A DNA stretch of 64,000 nucleotides from positions 720,303 to 784,302 of the forward strand of contig NZ_LT800497.1 in NCBI RefSeq assembly GCF_900166635.1, written 5' to 3'. The position numbers and the translations under genes are program-made. Below, in pieces: positions 34,787 to 44,055 of this stretch (its first letter is position 1; the number at the start of each line of letters is the position of its first letter). This DNA comes from Oceanobacillus timonensis (GTDB lineage Bacteria > Bacillota > Bacilli > Bacillales > Amphibacillaceae). The notes beneath the pieces were generated by a model that did not search any database, was not told the origin of the DNA, and worked only from the letters and a program-made list of their open reading frames with translations.

Positions 34787-36334
34787 ATGGTAAAAAGCAA
34801 GCCAAATATTTTATTGATTTTAACTGATGACTTAGGATTTTCTGATTTAGGAAGTTATGGAGGTGAAATCAGTACACCAAATCTAGATCAACTGGCTAAG
34901 AATGGGTTACGCTTCACTCAATTTTATAATTCAGCTCGCTGTTGCCCGAGTCGAGCTTCCCTTTTAACCGGGGTGTATCCACATCAAGCGGGCATAGGTT
35001 TAATGGATGAGGATCGAGAAACACCCGGATATCGTGGTTATTTGAAAGATCAGTGTGTTACCCTTGCAGAAGTGTTGCGAGAGGGTGGCTATCACACCTA
35101 TTTATCAGGAAAATGGCATGTAGGAAAACGAATGCCAATAGAACGTGGATTTGATGATTTTTATGGATTATTGGGAGGTTTTGCGAGTTTCTGGGATAAG
35201 AAGAACTATGTTCGTTTACCCAAAGGTCGGCCTGAACGAAGCTATTCAGAAGGAGAATTTTATGCTACAGATGCAATTACGGATCATGCATTAGATTTCA
35301 TTGAAGAGTCTCGACATGATGAACAGCCTTATTTTCTATATCTATCCTATAATGCACCACATTTTCCGTTGCAGGCACCGAAAGAAGATATTAGTAAATA
35401 TGAAAAACTATATGAAAAAGGGTGGGATAAGATAAGGGAAGAAAGGTTGGAACGAATGAAACAGCTACAGACGATAAATGAAAATATGGAGTTGACACCA
35501 CGCTCCGAATATTGGGATCGTGATCGTGAGAACAGCGGGGTCAATCCAGCTTGGGAATCCATTGATCCAGACCGTAAAAAAGATCTGATACGGCGAATGG
35601 CGATTTATGCTGCGATGGTAGACCGCATGGATCAGAATGTCGGCAGGGTGATTAAGAATCTACGGGACCATAATGAACTCGATAATACATTGGTATTGTT
35701 TTGTTCTGATAACGGGGCGTGTGCGGAATGGGATCCTTGGGGTTTTGATGATTGGATTACGACTTCAAACTTTTTACACCGAAAAGAAGATCTAGATCGT
35801 ATGGGAGGTCCCGACTCTTATCACAGCTACGGATCCGGTTGGGCAAATGCTTGTAGTACGCCGCTTAGAATGTACAAGCACTATGCACATGAAGGTGGAA
35901 TTAGTACGCCATTGATAGTCCACTGGCCAGAAGAAGTAAATCGAAGCGGAGAGGTTGATCATTACCCGGGTCACTTTATTGACTTTATGGCAACTTTCGT
36001 TGATATTACGGGAACGTCGTATCCAGAGGAATTTCAAGGAAATAAGATACTCCCGATGGAGGGAAAGAGCTTGATGCCCGTTTTCCAGGGGAAGCCAACT
36101 GAAACACGCATATTATACTTTGAACATGAAGAACATTGTGCTGTACGTGAGAATGAATGGAAACTTGTGAAAATAAAGGAAAGAGAATGGGAATTATACA
36201 ACATGAATAATGACCGAACAGAGATGAATAATTTGGCAAATAATTATCCTGAACGTGTAGAAAAGATGAAACAAATGTGGGAAGAATGGGCTGAAAAAAC
36301 CAATGTACACCCTCGTACTAAGGCTGAAAAGTGA
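34787..36334 (+). CDS. Type I sulfatase (arylsulfatase family) with Cys-type formylglycine site
   Basis: A 515-residue sulfatase. Seen: PNILLILTDDLGFSDLGSYGG (calcium-binding Asp14/Asp15), the modification motif with Cys52 in CCPSR followed by ASLLTG, KWHVGK, and SDNGA further on. No signal peptide is present, so it should act in the cytosol on imported substrate, which fits the ABC importer. The C-terminal third has the usual WKLVKI-type strands. The adjacent FGE is the likely activator. Target sulfate ester unknown; a galactose-sulfate is suggested by the Leloir genes next door (inference). Confidence 0.9.
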   Translation: MVKSKPNILLILTDDLGFSDLGSYGGEISTPNLDQLAKNGLRFTQFYNSARCCPSRASLLTGVYPHQAGIGLMDEDRETPGYRGYLKDQCVTLAEVLREGGYHTYLSGKWHVGKRMPIERGFDDFYGLLGGFASFWDKKNYVRLPKGRPERSYSEGEFYATDAITDHALDFIEESRHDEQPYFLYLSYNAPHFPLQAPKEDISKYEKLYEKGWDKIREERLERMKQLQTINENMELTPRSEYWDRDRENSGVNPAWESIDPDRKKDLIRRMAIYAAMVDRMDQNVGRVIKNLRDHNELDNTLVLFCSDNGACAEWDPWGFDDWITTSNFLHRKEDLDRMGGPDSYHSYGSGWANACSTPLRMYKHYAHEGGISTPLIVHWPEEVNRSGEVDHYPGHFIDFMATFVDITGTSYPEEFQGNKILPMEGKSLMPVFQGKPTETRILYFEHEEHCAVRENEWKLVKIKEREWELYNMNNDRTEMNNLANNYPERVEKMKQMWEEWAEKTNVHPRTKAEK

Positions 36335-36380
36335 TGTTTATTAAAAAATGTATGAAATCATAGAAGAGGAGAATATGCAC

Positions 36381-38150
36381 ATGGAAAAAACAATTGCTAC
36401 TTATCAAAGAACAGAATACCCGCGTCCACAATTCCAAAGAACTTCATGGAAGAACTTGAATGGGACATGGAAGTTTGCTTTTGATGATGAGAATATTGGA
36501 GAGAAAGAGCAATGGACGAATAAACCTAGCTTTACTACAGATATACAGGTGCCATTTACGTATGAAACGAAAGCAAGTGGGATTGGTGAAGAGGATTTCC
36601 ACCCCTATGTTTGGTATCAAAAAACATTTGAAATTCCAGAAGATGAAATAGGAAAACGAACAATTTTGAGATTCCAGGCATCCGATTATTTAACGAAAGT
36701 ATGGGTTAACGGCCATTATATTGGTAATCATATTGGTGGGAATGCTTCTTTTTCATTTGATATTACGAATGCTGTTGACTACAAAACGAAGAATGAACTT
36801 GTTGTTAAAGTAGAAGATAGTATGAGCTGTTATCAACCAAGGGGGAAACAACGGTGGAGAGATGAAAATTTCGGATGCTGGTATGTACAGACTACAGGGA
36901 TATGGCAAACAGTCTGGCTGGAATTCTTGAATAAGGTAAATATTGATAATGTAAAGATTACTCCTGAATTCGATGCACATTCGGTCCATTTTGATTATAC
37001 ATTGAGCGGTTCATTTGGTCGAGAATGTGATTTAGAAACAACAATCAGTTTTTTGGGTGAAACAGTAAAACAATTTTCTATGAAACCAGATCGTTCTAAC
37101 ATGAGCTTTTTAGTGGATCTTCATACGGACCTACATGAGTGGAAAATAAAACATTGGTCACCTCAGCATCCTAATTTATATGATGTTACATTTCGATTAT
37201 TTGAGAACGGAAGATTAGTAGACGAAGTTGATTCGTATTTTGGAATGCGAAAGATTTCCATTAAAGATGGACAGGTGCTTCTTAATAACGTACCTATTTA
37301 CCAAAAGCTTATTTTAGATCAAGGATACTGGGCGGATACGATGCTCACACCTCCTTCAGATGATGCCATAATAGAAGATATTGAAAAAACGATGGAGATG
37401 GGCTTCAATGGAGTTCGTAAACATCAAAAACTGGAGGACGAACGCTTTTTATATTGGTGCGATAAAAAAGGATTACTTGTGTGGTCTGAGATGGCTGCTA
37501 CGTATGAATTTTCGGATGAGGCAGTTGAAAACTTTACGAAAGAGTGGCTGGAAATCGTTCAACAGCACTATAACCATCCATCTATCATTACCTGGGTACC
37601 ATTTAATGAATCATGGGGCGTACCCAATATTTCGACTAATAAACAGCAACAGGTATTTACAGAATCTATTTACTATTTAACAAAATCAATTGACTCACAA
37701 CGTCCTGTTATCGTAAACGATGGCTGGGAACACACAATTTCTGATATTATTGCGCTTCATGATTATGAGGAACTTGGCGAAGAATTCCTAGAACGTTATA
37801 AAGATAAGGATAAAATTTTAAATAATGAATTACCTCATAATAATCATAAATATGCCTTTGCAAATGGTTATAAATATGAAGGACAGCCTATTATGATAAC
37901 CGAATATGGAGGAATTGCTTTTAACGATGAAAGTGGCTGGGGGTACGGGAACCAGGTGAATACAGAGAAGGAGTTTTTAAATCGATACCAGAGCATTACG
38001 GATGCTATTAAGTCAACTCCTTATATAAATGGTTACTGTTATACACAAATAACTGATGTTCAGCAGGAAATTAATGGTTTATTAAAAGAAGATCGGACAC
38101 CTAAGATAGAATTAGAAAAGATAAAGGCAGTGAATGATTCAATTAAATAG
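36381..38150 (+). CDS. Glycoside hydrolase family 2 (beta-galactosidase/glucuronidase-like)
   Basis: A 589-residue GH2 enzyme. ATG 36381 has AGAGGAG 9 nt upstream; ATG codons at 36348 and 36375 are in frame but worse placed. Seen: the N-terminal jelly-roll domain (RPQFQRTSWKNLNGTWKF, VWYQKTFEIP), immunoglobulin-like middle, and TIM barrel with acid/base Glu410 in VPFNESWG and nucleophile Glu508 in ITEYGG. No signal peptide, so intracellular. Placed after the sulfatase, it would cleave the desulfated oligosaccharide; released galactose would enter galKETM. Shorter than LacZ; substrate specificity is uncertain. Confidence 0.87.
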   Translation: MEKTIATYQRTEYPRPQFQRTSWKNLNGTWKFAFDDENIGEKEQWTNKPSFTTDIQVPFTYETKASGIGEEDFHPYVWYQKTFEIPEDEIGKRTILRFQASDYLTKVWVNGHYIGNHIGGNASFSFDITNAVDYKTKNELVVKVEDSMSCYQPRGKQRWRDENFGCWYVQTTGIWQTVWLEFLNKVNIDNVKITPEFDAHSVHFDYTLSGSFGRECDLETTISFLGETVKQFSMKPDRSNMSFLVDLHTDLHEWKIKHWSPQHPNLYDVTFRLFENGRLVDEVDSYFGMRKISIKDGQVLLNNVPIYQKLILDQGYWADTMLTPPSDDAIIEDIEKTMEMGFNGVRKHQKLEDERFLYWCDKKGLLVWSEMAATYEFSDEAVENFTKEWLEIVQQHYNHPSIITWVPFNESWGVPNISTNKQQQVFTESIYYLTKSIDSQRPVIVNDGWEHTISDIIALHDYEELGEEFLERYKDKDKILNNELPHNNHKYAFANGYKYEGQPIMITEYGGIAFNDESGWGYGNQVNTEKEFLNRYQSITDAIKSTPYINGYCYTQITDVQQEINGLLKEDRTPKIELEKIKAVNDSIK

Positions 38151-38160
38151 TTGAAAGTAA

Positions 38161-38198
38161 GATAAAGGGTTGTCAATTTGGATAGACAATCCTTTATC
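38161..38198 (+). terminator. Hairpin after the GH2 gene
   Basis: GATAAAGGGTTGTC (38161-38174) pairs with GACAATCCTTTATC (38185-38198), a 14-bp stem with one G-U pair, 10 bp after the stop. The U-run is weak, but the position makes it the operon's likely end. Confidence 0.7.
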
Positions 38199-38270
38199 TG
38201 TGGTCTTTATTTTGTCATCCTATACAATTAATTTTCATTTTTTACTCTTACATATTTCCATCATTTTAAA

Positions 38271-38464
38271 GTGACCCGTTGTCAAGACATCAAGTTTCTC
38301 AAAGATTTGGAGCGTATCTTACAGAAACTGTATCTTCCATTTATGAATCTGATTCACATGGATTCTGTGTTCTAATACAATTTGGCTCATAGATTTTTCT
38401 TCTTTCAAAACTTCTAACACGATTCGTGATTTATAAATTCAGCTGTATATCTTTTTTGTTTCAT
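38271..38464 (-). pseudogene. IS3-family transposase OrfA remnant
   Basis: On the minus strand ATG at 38464 opens MKQKRYTAEF and a frameshifted continuation RIVLEVLKEEKSMSQIVLEH, then HVNQIHKWKIQFL, which is the HTH region of IS3-family (IS150-type) OrfA. Stops and a frameshift break it, the ORF ends after about 65 codons' worth, and no OrfB is present. The spacer from 38199 to 38593 holds nothing else recognisable. Confidence 0.65.
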
Positions 38465-38593
38465 ATACCTACCTTAACATCTCCTTTTTCCGTGTCTAGA
38501 TTCTTGGATCCGTTATATAGTTCTTTAAATATTGATTGAATTTCTATTGACAACACCTATATTTACATGCATAAAATTAATAATGATTAAATG

Positions 38594-38602
38594 TGATATA
38601 AT
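38594..38602 (+). promoter_or_regulatory. Extended -10 promoter of the GntR regulator
   Basis: TGATATAAT at 38594-38602, in a context (AATGTGATATAATAT) identical to the promoter of the ROK gene near 23062. It lies 44 bp before ATG 38646 and rules out the longer frame beginning at 38532. Confidence 0.6.
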
Positions 38603-38645
38603 ATATAAAAGAAATTTGATAGATAACTTAAGGTTGGTGTTAGAT

Positions 38646-39272
38646 ATGGCTTCAAGTAAAAAAGAACAAGTATATATTGAAATAAAAAAAAGAATCCTGA
38701 ATAATTATTATGAACAAGGAGAGTACTTAGAAGAGAAGGAAATTTGTGAAACATTTAAAGTGAGTAGGACGCCAGTTCGAGAAGCTATGAATAAATTAGC
38801 ATCTGAAAATTTAGTTTATTCGGTTCCTAAACAAGGTACTTTTGTAACCACATTATCAACTCAAGATATCAAACAAATTTTTCAAGTTCGATATATTATC
38901 GAAACATCTGCACTTGATTTATCATTTGATAAATTAGAGAAGGAAGAACTAATAAATTTTAAAAATAAATTTATTGAAGAAATAAGGAATGAAAATTATC
39001 AAGTATTACACGAGTTAGATTATGAATTTCATAATTATATTAATTCTAAATGTGGCAATAAGTACTTACATAGTTTTCTAAGTCGTATACAAGATAACTT
39101 TCAACGTGTGAGAACTCAAGAATTTTACACAAAAAATCGCACTTTGGGTGGAGCGGAAGAACATTTGGAGATAATTGACAATATTTTAACTGCTAATAAA
39201 CAACGATCTATTGAATTATTAGAGAGTCATATTTCTTCTACAGAAAAGTATTATTTTAAGAGCTTGATATAA
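38646..39272 (+). CDS. GntR-family regulator, FadR/FCD type
   Basis: A 208-residue regulator. N-terminal winged HTH (about 5-70; EEKEICETFKVSRTPVREAM is the recognition region of GntR proteins) and an all-helical FCD ligand domain (about 75-200) with candidate metal ligands in LDYEFHNYI, EEHLEII and LESHI. An ATG at 38532 lies upstream of the extended -10 promoter, so ATG 38646 is used. It precedes a GntP permease, SAF-domain oxidoreductase, DUF1537 kinase and class II aldolase, and probably represses them until their sugar acid is present. TTGTATACAC at 39859 and AAGTATACAA at 42700 resemble FCD-GntR operators. Confidence 0.85.
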   Translation: MASSKKEQVYIEIKKRILNNYYEQGEYLEEKEICETFKVSRTPVREAMNKLASENLVYSVPKQGTFVTTLSTQDIKQIFQVRYIIETSALDLSFDKLEKEELINFKNKFIEEIRNENYQVLHELDYEFHNYINSKCGNKYLHSFLSRIQDNFQRVRTQEFYTKNRTLGGAEEHLEIIDNILTANKQRSIELLESHISSTEKYYFKSLI

Positions 39273-39817
39273 AATTAATTACTCAACTGTCGCACTAATA
39301 AAATCATAATTAATCCAAGTTTATACGAGCACATTATCTCAGCACTTCATTTCTAAAATAATTTGGCATAACAACTGAAATAATGTGTTCCTGATTCCAC
39401 ACTATTATGGAATATGTTAAAAATTTTTCGAAATAGTCTAGTTCATTTGTTCTGAAATATTCTAAAACAGATCATCCACTTTCATATATTGATTGAAATT
39501 CCCACTTACTTTATACATCTCTTCTCGATGAAGCACAAATTTTGCTACTTTCTCCAATGTGATAAATTAATCCGTATTTTTCCAGAATGCTTCAAAATAT
39601 TAATTCTGTAAAAGAGGGTGAAAGGTGCTGCTTCCTTGCTCTATCGAATAGTCTTGATGGCTGCTCCATGTTTCCACGTTATATGATTACAGAACATGAT
39701 CCTCAACGGCAAAAATATCCAAGGCAAGTCTATTAAAAATCGTCGATATGGTCATAATTGATGATAATCATTAGAGTGAATTAGATAACTGTTGTTTTAT
39801 TTCAAAAAAATCTTTTT
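39273..39817. other. Spacer of about 545 bp, no gene recognised
   Basis: The DNA is AT-rich without an intact gene. A plus-strand frame ending near 39735 reads CCFLALSNSLDGCSMFPRY and is coding-like, but has no start or ribosome site and I cannot name it; it may be the remnant of a lost gene. The operon's regulatory region begins at about 39818. Confidence 0.35.
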
Positions 39818-39833
39818 TTGAAAGTGTTTACAA
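39818..39833 (+). promoter_or_regulatory. cre-like CcpA site before the GntP operon
   Basis: TTGAAAGTGTTTACAA differs from WTGnAAnCGnWWnCAW at one constrained base (T for C in the CG centre). It lies about 130 bp before the permease start. Confidence 0.55.
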
Positions 39834-39858
39834 GTAATGATCATCGTGCTATATTTCT

Positions 39859-39886
39859 TGTATACACAGAATATACTTTGTGTATT
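39859..39886 (+). promoter_or_regulatory. Candidate GntR operator / inverted repeat
   Basis: TTGTATACAC (39859-39868) overlaps a longer inverted repeat ATACACA (39863-39869)/TGTGTAT (39880-39886). FCD-type GntR regulators usually bind short TNGT-ACNA palindromes, and a 9-of-10 match in the opposite orientation, AAGTATACAA, lies before the kinase gene at 42700-42709. Confidence 0.5.
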
Positions 39887-39961
39887 TTTGAAAAGGGAGG
39901 TGTAAAAGAAGCTAACTATTTTTCTTATCAACTGTAATTATTTAAATTAGGAGGGAAAAAT

Positions 39962-41293
39962 ATGTCAACTGGTTATGTACTTGCTGTATTCTTTTCCATA
40001 ATAATTCTTATGGTTTTAGCTATATCTAAGTTTAAGATACATGCTTCAATGGCTCTTTTAATATCAGGGATTTTATTAGGAATATTCCTTCAATTTCCAT
40101 TAGGAGAAATAGAAGAAATTATGAATGAAGGATTTGCTGATACGATTAAAAGCGTTGGAATTGTAATATTTCTAGGGTCTGTATTAGGAATAATGTTGGA
40201 AAGAACTGGAGGAGCAGCAAAAATTACTAATAGTGCCATCAAATATTTTGGTGATAAATATATTGTATGGGCTTTAGTTTTTAGCTCTGCACTTTTGGGG
40301 ATTCCAATTTGGGGAGATACTGTAGTGGTTCTTTTAATACCAATAGTATCAAAAATTGCATTAGATACTGGAAGGTCCATGTTGAGTTTAGGTACTATTT
40401 TATATTTGGGCGCTTTAGTAACTGCCTCATTAGTACCACCTACTCCAGGAGCAGTCGCAGCAGCATCTTTACTAGGAGTTTCTTTAGGTGAAGCAATTAT
40501 TTGGGGAACAATAATATCGATACCTAGTATAGTTGTTGCTACTCTATACGCTTTAACTTTAAAGGAGCATGTTGAACCTTTAGAAGAATATGTAGATGAA
40601 ACGAAGAAAGCTAATAATAATGGTGTAAAGCAGCCAAGTTTATTAGGTTCATTAGCACCAATATTATTGCCATTAATACTAATTGTAGGAAATACTGCTA
40701 TTTCTGCTGCTGCTCCTAACACGTTTATTGCTGAATTATTTTCATTCATTGGTTCTCCAATGGTAGCTTTATTAAGTGGATGTGTTTTGGCATTAAGTTT
40801 AACTGGAAGCAAATGGAATTCGAAAGAAGTGTTAGATGGTTACGTAGACAAAGGTATTGGTGCTGCAGCGATGCCAATTCTTGTAACGGGATTAGGTGGA
40901 GTACTAGCTATTTTTATAGAAAGAGCAGGGGTTGCAGAAGTTATAGCAGATACTGTTGTTAGTTTTGGGTTCCCATCTATCTTAATACCTATCATTTTAG
41001 CTGCTATTCTTCATATTGTAACTGGCTCAAATGCGCTAGCAGTAATGACAGCAGCTGCCTTAGTTCAACCTATGTTAGGAACGTTAGGAATTAGCCCCCT
41101 AGCAGCTTTTTTAGCTAGCGGTACAGGTGCTTTAATGTTTAAACATGCAAACTCAAGTGGGTTTTGGGTAACAGTTACGATGTCAAATATGAATGTTAAA
41201 CAAGGAATTAAAGGTATATCGGTTGCATCAACGATAGCTGGTGGAGTGGGCGCATTAATAACTATAGTATTACACTATACAGGGGTTATTTAA
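39962..41293 (+). CDS. GntP-family sugar-acid:H+ symporter
   Basis: A 443-residue membrane protein with about 12 hydrophobic segments, matching the gluconate permease family: GSVLGIMLERTGGAAKI, PIWGDTVVVLLIPI, ASLVPPTPGAVAAA (the PPTPG motif of GntP) and the C-terminal FKHANSSGFWVTVTMSN. Ribosome site AGGAGGG precedes the ATG. It resembles the second GntP gene at 46328 throughout, so they are paralogues probably importing related acids. First gene of the GntR-controlled operon; the downstream kinase and decarboxylase suggest a tetronate such as threonate or erythronate (inference). Confidence 0.9.
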   Translation: MSTGYVLAVFFSIIILMVLAISKFKIHASMALLISGILLGIFLQFPLGEIEEIMNEGFADTIKSVGIVIFLGSVLGIMLERTGGAAKITNSAIKYFGDKYIVWALVFSSALLGIPIWGDTVVVLLIPIVSKIALDTGRSMLSLGTILYLGALVTASLVPPTPGAVAAASLLGVSLGEAIIWGTIISIPSIVVATLYALTLKEHVEPLEEYVDETKKANNNGVKQPSLLGSLAPILLPLILIVGNTAISAAAPNTFIAELFSFIGSPMVALLSGCVLALSLTGSKWNSKEVLDGYVDKGIGAAAMPILVTGLGGVLAIFIERAGVAEVIADTVVSFGFPSILIPIILAAILHIVTGSNALAVMTAAALVQPMLGTLGISPLAAFLASGTGALMFKHANSSGFWVTVTMSNMNVKQGIKGISVASTIAGGVGALITIVLHYTGVI

Positions 41294-41320
41294 AAGCATT
41301 TAAAATGGAGGCAAAAATTA

Positions 41321-42691
41321 ATGGATTATACTAATTTATTAAATTATGACGAAAAAATTAAATTGGGTATTATCGGGGCATCTCAAGGGTTTGGTTACAC
41401 AACCTTAGTTCAAGTAAAAAATATAGAACAAATTGATTTGCGTGTTGTTTCTTCAATAGATATTGAAGAAAGTTATAAAGCATTAGTAGAAACTGGCTAC
41501 AACAAAGAAAGAATAGTAATATGTCATACTGTTGAAGAGATTAAAAAAACTGATGAAAGTAAAATAATTATTGTAGACGATTACAAGTTAGTTTTAGAAG
41601 CTGAAATCACTTCAATAATTGAAACAACTGGGAATATAACAGTTGGTACTTATATTTCTGAGAATGCATTAAACAAAGGGATTAATGTGTATATGGTATC
41701 TAAAGAAACGGACAGTTTTGCCGGGCCATATTTTAATCAATTAGCCTATGAAAATAATGTGATTTATACATTAGTAAATGGAGATCAACCTCGAAATTTA
41801 ATAGATTTATATTCCTGGGGAAGACTTGTAGGGTTAGACATTATAGCAGCAGGGAAATCCAGTGAATATGATTTTGTATGGGATAGAGATTCAGGAGAGG
41901 TCACATACACTGATGGAAAAGAAGAATATTTTAGTGCGAAAGAATTGTTACATTACTGGGAGTATAAAGATAAAACGACACTCAATCAAAGATACGAAAT
42001 TTTGAAAGGATTGACTGGTACTATTGCAGCAGACATTTGTGAAATGAATTTAGTCTCCAATGTAACAGGGCTATTACCTGCAAATTCTAGCCTGAATTAT
42101 CCGATTGCCAAAGTAAATGAATTAGCTGATATATTTGTCCCTAAAGAAGATGGTGGAATTTTAGATCACTCAGGCGTGGTAGATGTTTTTTATCAATTAA
42201 GGGAAAAAAATGAACCGAGTTTTGCTGGTGGAGTATTTCTAATTTTTGAAATTAAAAATAAAAAAATGATTGATTTATTAAGAGGTAAAGGACATTTGAT
42301 TAGCAAGAATGAGAAATATGGATGTATTTATGAACCATATCATATGATGGGAATTGAGGCACCATTATCCGTTATTCTTGGTGATAGACTCGGCATAGGT
42401 GTTCGAAATGATACACGACAAGTATCTGTAATGGTCGGAGTAGCTGAAGATGAAATAAAAAAAGGGCACACTTTTAAAGTTTATGGTCATCACCATGAAA
42501 TAGAAAATGTAACTCCTCGTTTACTCGAAATAGATAAGGCCAATAATGCTGTACCATTCTATTTATTAAATGATATAAAACTAAAAAAAGACATCAAAAA
42601 AGGCGATGTAATTAGTTTAGATGATATTGACGATGAATTAATTGATAATAAAGCATTTAATATATATCAGAAGGGGTTAGAATTGAAATAA
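41321..42691 (+). CDS. NAD(P)-binding oxidoreductase with C-terminal SAF domain
   Basis: A 456-residue two-part protein: an N-terminal Rossmann domain (LGIIGASQGFGYT, about 13-25; homoserine-dehydrogenase-like) and a C-terminal SAF-type domain (about 380-450; RQVSVMVGVAEDEIKKG, LKKDIKKGDVISLDDI). The family is often annotated as homoserine dehydrogenase-like or FlgA-like, with unclear chemistry. It occupies the position where characterised tetronate operons have a DenD- or LtnD-type dehydrogenase, which are unrelated in sequence. I infer that it performs the NAD-linked oxidation to the 3-oxo acid, perhaps with an isomerisation. Neighbours are 28 bp and 88 bp away. Confidence 0.75.
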   Translation: MDYTNLLNYDEKIKLGIIGASQGFGYTTLVQVKNIEQIDLRVVSSIDIEESYKALVETGYNKERIVICHTVEEIKKTDESKIIIVDDYKLVLEAEITSIIETTGNITVGTYISENALNKGINVYMVSKETDSFAGPYFNQLAYENNVIYTLVNGDQPRNLIDLYSWGRLVGLDIIAAGKSSEYDFVWDRDSGEVTYTDGKEEYFSAKELLHYWEYKDKTTLNQRYEILKGLTGTIAADICEMNLVSNVTGLLPANSSLNYPIAKVNELADIFVPKEDGGILDHSGVVDVFYQLREKNEPSFAGGVFLIFEIKNKKMIDLLRGKGHLISKNEKYGCIYEPYHMMGIEAPLSVILGDRLGIGVRNDTRQVSVMVGVAEDEIKKGHTFKVYGHHHEIENVTPRLLEIDKANNAVPFYLLNDIKLKKDIKKGDVISLDDIDDELIDNKAFNIYQKGLELK

Positions 42692-42699
42692 TTTTTGAT

Positions 42700-42709
42700 A
42701 AGTATACAA
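42700..42709 (+). promoter_or_regulatory. Second copy of the candidate GntR operator
   Basis: AAGTATACAA, matching the reverse complement of TTGTATACAC (39859) at 9 of 10 bases, in the 88-bp gap before the DUF1537 kinase. Short enough to occur by chance. Confidence 0.3.
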
Positions 42710-42779
42710 GGCAAAAATTACAATCTTATATATAGTATTAATACTTTTTTATTAAACAACGGAAGGCTGGTTTATAACT

Positions 42780-44054
42780 ATGAATGAAAAAATTGGTATT
42801 ATAGCAGATGATTTTACTGGAGCAAGTGATATTGCTTCATTTATGAACCTTGCTGGTGCAAATTCAATCCTGATTAATGAAATTCCTTTAAATTCTCACT
42901 ATGATTATTCATCCTACGATGTTATTGTTATTGCTCTAAAAACACGTAGCGTTAATGTAAAAGATGCAATTAATTATACAAAAGCAGCATATGAATTTTT
43001 AATTGAAAATGATATAAAAAATATATATTTTAAGTATGCTTCAACATTTGACTCAACTAATGATGGGAATATAGGTCCGGTTTCCGATTATTTATTAGAA
43101 ACTATAAATCAAAAATATTCGCTAATAATACCTTCATTTCCAGGTAATAATCGGATAGTAAAGGACGGTATATTATATGTAGATGGAAAGAAGATTGAAG
43201 ATACACATATGCGAAATCATCCTATTAATCCAATGAAAGAAAGTAATTTAATAAAACTAATGGAAAATCAAAGTGCTTATAAAGCATATCATTTAAGTAT
43301 AGATGATATTAAATACTATATCCGAGATAAAAAAGAGTTTAAAAATTATATTTTGGAGTTGTCTAAAAAACATAAACATTTTTATATAATACCTGATTAC
43401 TTTGAAAATAGTCACGGTAAATTAATTGCTGACTTATTCTCGAATTTAAATTTTTATACTGGAGCATCAGTCTTTGGTGGATGGTTATACCAAATAAAAA
43501 ACAATAAATCTCAAAATAAGTATCCATCAATATCGCAATCACTATTGGAAGGCACACAGACTCCAACAAATGGTATAATATTAGCAGGCTCATTATCTAA
43601 GGCCACTCGAATGCAGATAGAAAATTTCAAAAAATATAATTATCCTTCTTATGAAATTCAAAACAAAAAAATTTATGAGAACCATATTAATGAACTAGAA
43701 AATATAAAGAGGTTTATTAGAAAAAATAAAACGTCACCGATGCTTATATATAATGAAAGAGAAAAATTTCATGTTCCTATTAATAATCTTTTGGAGACGG
43801 TTATATCAGAAATTGGAATGTTCGCACTAGATAATGAAATTAATAATGTAGTTGTGGCTGGTGGAGAAACTTCGGGAGCTGTAGTTAAGAAAATTGGATC
43901 AAATAATTTTAAAATAGGACAAAGTATCAGTCAAGGTGTACCGATACTTAAACCACTTGATAAAGATAGAGAAATAAAATTAGTATTAAAATCTGGTAAC
44001 TTTGGTGAAGAAGACTTCTTTGTAAAAGCACTTTATATAATGGGGGAGAGTTAA
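42780..44054 (+). CDS. DUF1537-family four-carbon acid sugar kinase (OtnK-like)
   Basis: A 424-residue member of the DUF1537 kinase family. Seen: the N-terminal substrate-domain IADDFTGASDIA (7-18), ALKTRS, YFKYASTFDSTNDGNIGP, and the C-terminal nucleotide-domain VVAGGETSGAV and KSGNFGEEDFF. OtnK enzymes phosphorylate 3-oxo-tetronates at C4; the next gene, a class II aldolase, is the matching OtnC-type decarboxylase. An OtnI isomerase is not present in this operon, although two hydroxypyruvate-isomerase-fold proteins occur at 9297 and 10124. Confidence 0.88.
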   Translation: MNEKIGIIADDFTGASDIASFMNLAGANSILINEIPLNSHYDYSSYDVIVIALKTRSVNVKDAINYTKAAYEFLIENDIKNIYFKYASTFDSTNDGNIGPVSDYLLETINQKYSLIIPSFPGNNRIVKDGILYVDGKKIEDTHMRNHPINPMKESNLIKLMENQSAYKAYHLSIDDIKYYIRDKKEFKNYILELSKKHKHFYIIPDYFENSHGKLIADLFSNLNFYTGASVFGGWLYQIKNNKSQNKYPSISQSLLEGTQTPTNGIILAGSLSKATRMQIENFKKYNYPSYEIQNKKIYENHINELENIKRFIRKNKTSPMLIYNEREKFHVPINNLLETVISEIGMFALDNEINNVVVAGGETSGAVVKKIGSNNFKIGQSISQGVPILKPLDKDREIKLVLKSGNFGEEDFFVKALYIMGES

Positions 44055-44055
44055 C

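Noticed and set aside
38532..38645. N-terminal extension of the GntR regulator
   Set aside because: It precedes the extended -10 promoter and does not match the family start; ATG 38646 does.
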